Shown: positions 56,673-57,729 of the stretch, piece after piece
Numbering within the stretch: the stretch's first letter is position 1
Layout: each line of letters starts with the position of its first letter
From: Firmicutes bacterium CAG:194
GTDB lineage: Bacteria > Bacillota > Clostridia > Lachnospirales > Lachnospiraceae
Direction of reading: 5' to 3'
NCBI GenBank assembly: GCA_000432915.1
Contig: HF995227.1
Coordinates: forward strand, 1 to 57,729
DNA length: 57,729 nucleotides
Position numbers and translations under genes: made by a program
The notes under the pieces: model-generated
Databases searched by the model: none
Told to the model about the DNA's origin: nothing
What the model saw: the letters and a program-made list of their open reading frames with translations, nothing else

Positions 56673-57729
56673 GATTTCTGGTCACCTCCTGCAATCGTAC
56701 TCATAATGCCCATCTGTGTCAGTTCGTTGCCTGTCAGCTCACCGACCACTTTACGGTCACGCATGACAACCAGTCTGGAACAGGTACGGAGCATTTCATC
56801 TGTTTCGGAAGAAATAAATGTTACACTCATTCCTTCTGATGCAAGCTTCAGCACAAGCTTCTGGATATCAATCTTAGTACCGACATCAATACCTCTTGTC
56901 GGTTCATCCAGGATCAGATACTGTGGATGTGTCAAAAGCCATCTTGCCAGAATAACCTTCTGCTGATTACCACCGGATAACGATTTGATCGGTGTATCTG
57001 CAGATGCTGTTTTGATAGCAAGAAGTTTAATATATTCATCTGCCAGCTTGTTGGCTTCTGCTTTGGAATACGGCTTAAAGAAGCCCTTCAGCACCTGAGA
57101 TGCAAAAATAATATTATCTCTGACAGAAAGATCACCAATGATACCATCTTTCTTTCTGTCCTCAGGAAGGTATGCAATACCCTGTTTCATCGCATCAAGC
57201 GGTTTTGTGATCTTAACCGGTTTTCCGTTCATCTTTACGGTTCCACCCAGTACTCTGTCTGCTCCAAAGATCGCACGTACACACTCGCTTCGACCGGATC
57301 CCAAAAGTCCGGTAAATCCATTGACTTCACCTTTTTCGATATGGAAATCAAATGGCTTGATACCTGCATCGCTATACAGTCCTTCTGCCTCAAAAACAGG
57401 TTCATCACTCTTACTCTTCTCAAATGCCTTCTGCTCACCTTTGATGTCAGACATGTCATCCAGCTCCTTGCCAAGCATTTTGGAAACAAGCTGCACACGT
57501 GGCAGATCCTTGATCTCATATTCTCCGACAAGCTGTCCGTCTCGCAGAACAGTAATCTTATCACAAACCTCATATACCTGATCCAGGAAATGCGTTACAA
57601 ATATGATACCAACACCCTTCTTTTTCAGATCGCGCATCAGTTTAAAGAGCTTTTGCACTTCCTGGTCATCCAGTGATGAAGTAGGCTCATCCAGGATCAG
57701 AACCTTACATTCCATATCAACCGCTCTTG
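56669..57729 (-). CDS. Sugar ABC transporter ATPase, C-terminal part (YtfR-like), cut by window end
   Basis: Open frame entering from the right edge. The part present begins Ala-Arg-Ala-Val-Asp-Met and contains Walker B of the first domain (VLILDEPTSSLDD), H-loop IIFVTHFLDQV, then a second nucleotide-binding domain with degenerate P-loop GLLGSGRSECVRAIFG, signature LSGGNQQKVILARWL and Walker B LILDEPTRGIDVGTK. Such double-domain ATPases have one canonical and one degenerate site. The frame continues exactly in the left-edge N-terminal part (1-469); joined they give about 506 aa. An internal ATG at 57715 is not the true start. Couples with the permease genes through a four-base overlap. Confidence 0.94.
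   Translation of the reverse strand, partial: RAVDMECKVLILDEPTSSLDDQEVQKLFKLMRDLKKKGVGIIFVTHFLDQVYEVCDKITVLRDGQLVGEYEIKDLPRVQLVSKMLGKELDDMSDIKGEQKAFEKSKSDEPVFEAEGLYSDAGIKPFDFHIEKGEVNGFTGLLGSGRSECVRAIFGADRVLGGTVKMNGKPVKITKPLDAMKQGIAYLPEDRKKDGIIGDLSVRDNIIFASQVLKGFFKPYSKAEANKLADEYIKLLAIKTASADTPIKSLSGGNQQKVILARWLLTHPQYLILDEPTRGIDVGTKIDIQKLVLKLASEGMSVTFISSETDEMLRTCSRLVVMRDRKVVGELTGNELTQMGIMSTIAGGDQKS
57721..57729. repeat. Right copy of the 9-bp terminal overlap
   Basis: CCGCTCTTG, identical to bases 1-9. Removing one copy fuses the two ATPase parts in frame and makes a 57,720-bp circle. Confidence 0.95.

Overview
The window looks like chromosomal DNA of a spore-forming, anaerobic Clostridia member, most likely Lachnospiraceae. 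Supporting evidence: a long Gram-positive SRP RNA with an Alu domain, a T-box leader in front of metG, spmA/spmB and a cortex-type amidase-deacetylase fusion (sporulation), a glycine-radical-type NrdG activase, YesM/YesN-type sugar sensor pairs, strong GGAGG ribosome sites, and the Bacillus-like block yaaO - kinase - yaaR - holB - ricT - trmN6 - rsmI. Most genes lie on the minus strand.

The two ends are complementary. Bases 1-9 equal bases 57721-57729, and the left end holds the N-terminal 156 codons of a YtfR-type sugar ABC ATPase whose remaining codons are at the right end. Joining them with one copy of the 9 bases gives one open frame of about 506 aa, the normal family length. Across the join the minus strand reads response regulator - histidine kinase - binding protein 1 - ATPase - permease - permease - binding protein 2 - FGGY kinase - araD, a coherent pentose uptake operon. 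The sequence is therefore a circle-closing unit of 57,720 bp. No replication gene is visible and many genes are housekeeping, so assembly collapse, tandem duplication or an excision circle are more likely than a plasmid.

Layout. 0-5 kb: ABC transporter start and its two-component system. 5-16 kb: tadA, nrdG-like activase, a repeat-bearing DUF6128-like protein, a PucR/CdaR-type regulator with an MsmK-type ATPase, then metG with a T-box and three downstream genes (lipase-like hydrolase, DUF1002, GNAT). 16-25 kb: two membrane GT-C glycosyltransferases, a DUF885 protein, a membrane Mrr-like protein, an AEC permease, a methyltransferase, a DHH phosphoesterase. 25-35 kb: spmAB, acpP, the rsmI-to-yaaR block, pyk and a basic amino acid decarboxylase. 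35-43 kb: HD protein, small lipoprotein, tRNA-Lys/tRNA-Phe with an unusual hairpin-rich leader, CwlD/PdaA-like fusion, and a phosphate transporter with PhoP/PhoR-like genes. 43-50 kb: a pentose operon (kinase, DUF4867, fucose/arabinose-isomerase-family protein, split transketolase) opposite a LacI regulator. 50-57.7 kb: SRP RNA, GNAT, a frameshifted araD, FGGY kinase and the transporter.

Between genes there are several families of dispersed hairpin-rich elements. Three copies of one family (A) directly follow a terminator or RNA 3' end in the same orientation, and one of these sits inside the metG leader. They are the most unusual non-coding signal in the window, together with the duplicated stem-loop in the tRNA leader.
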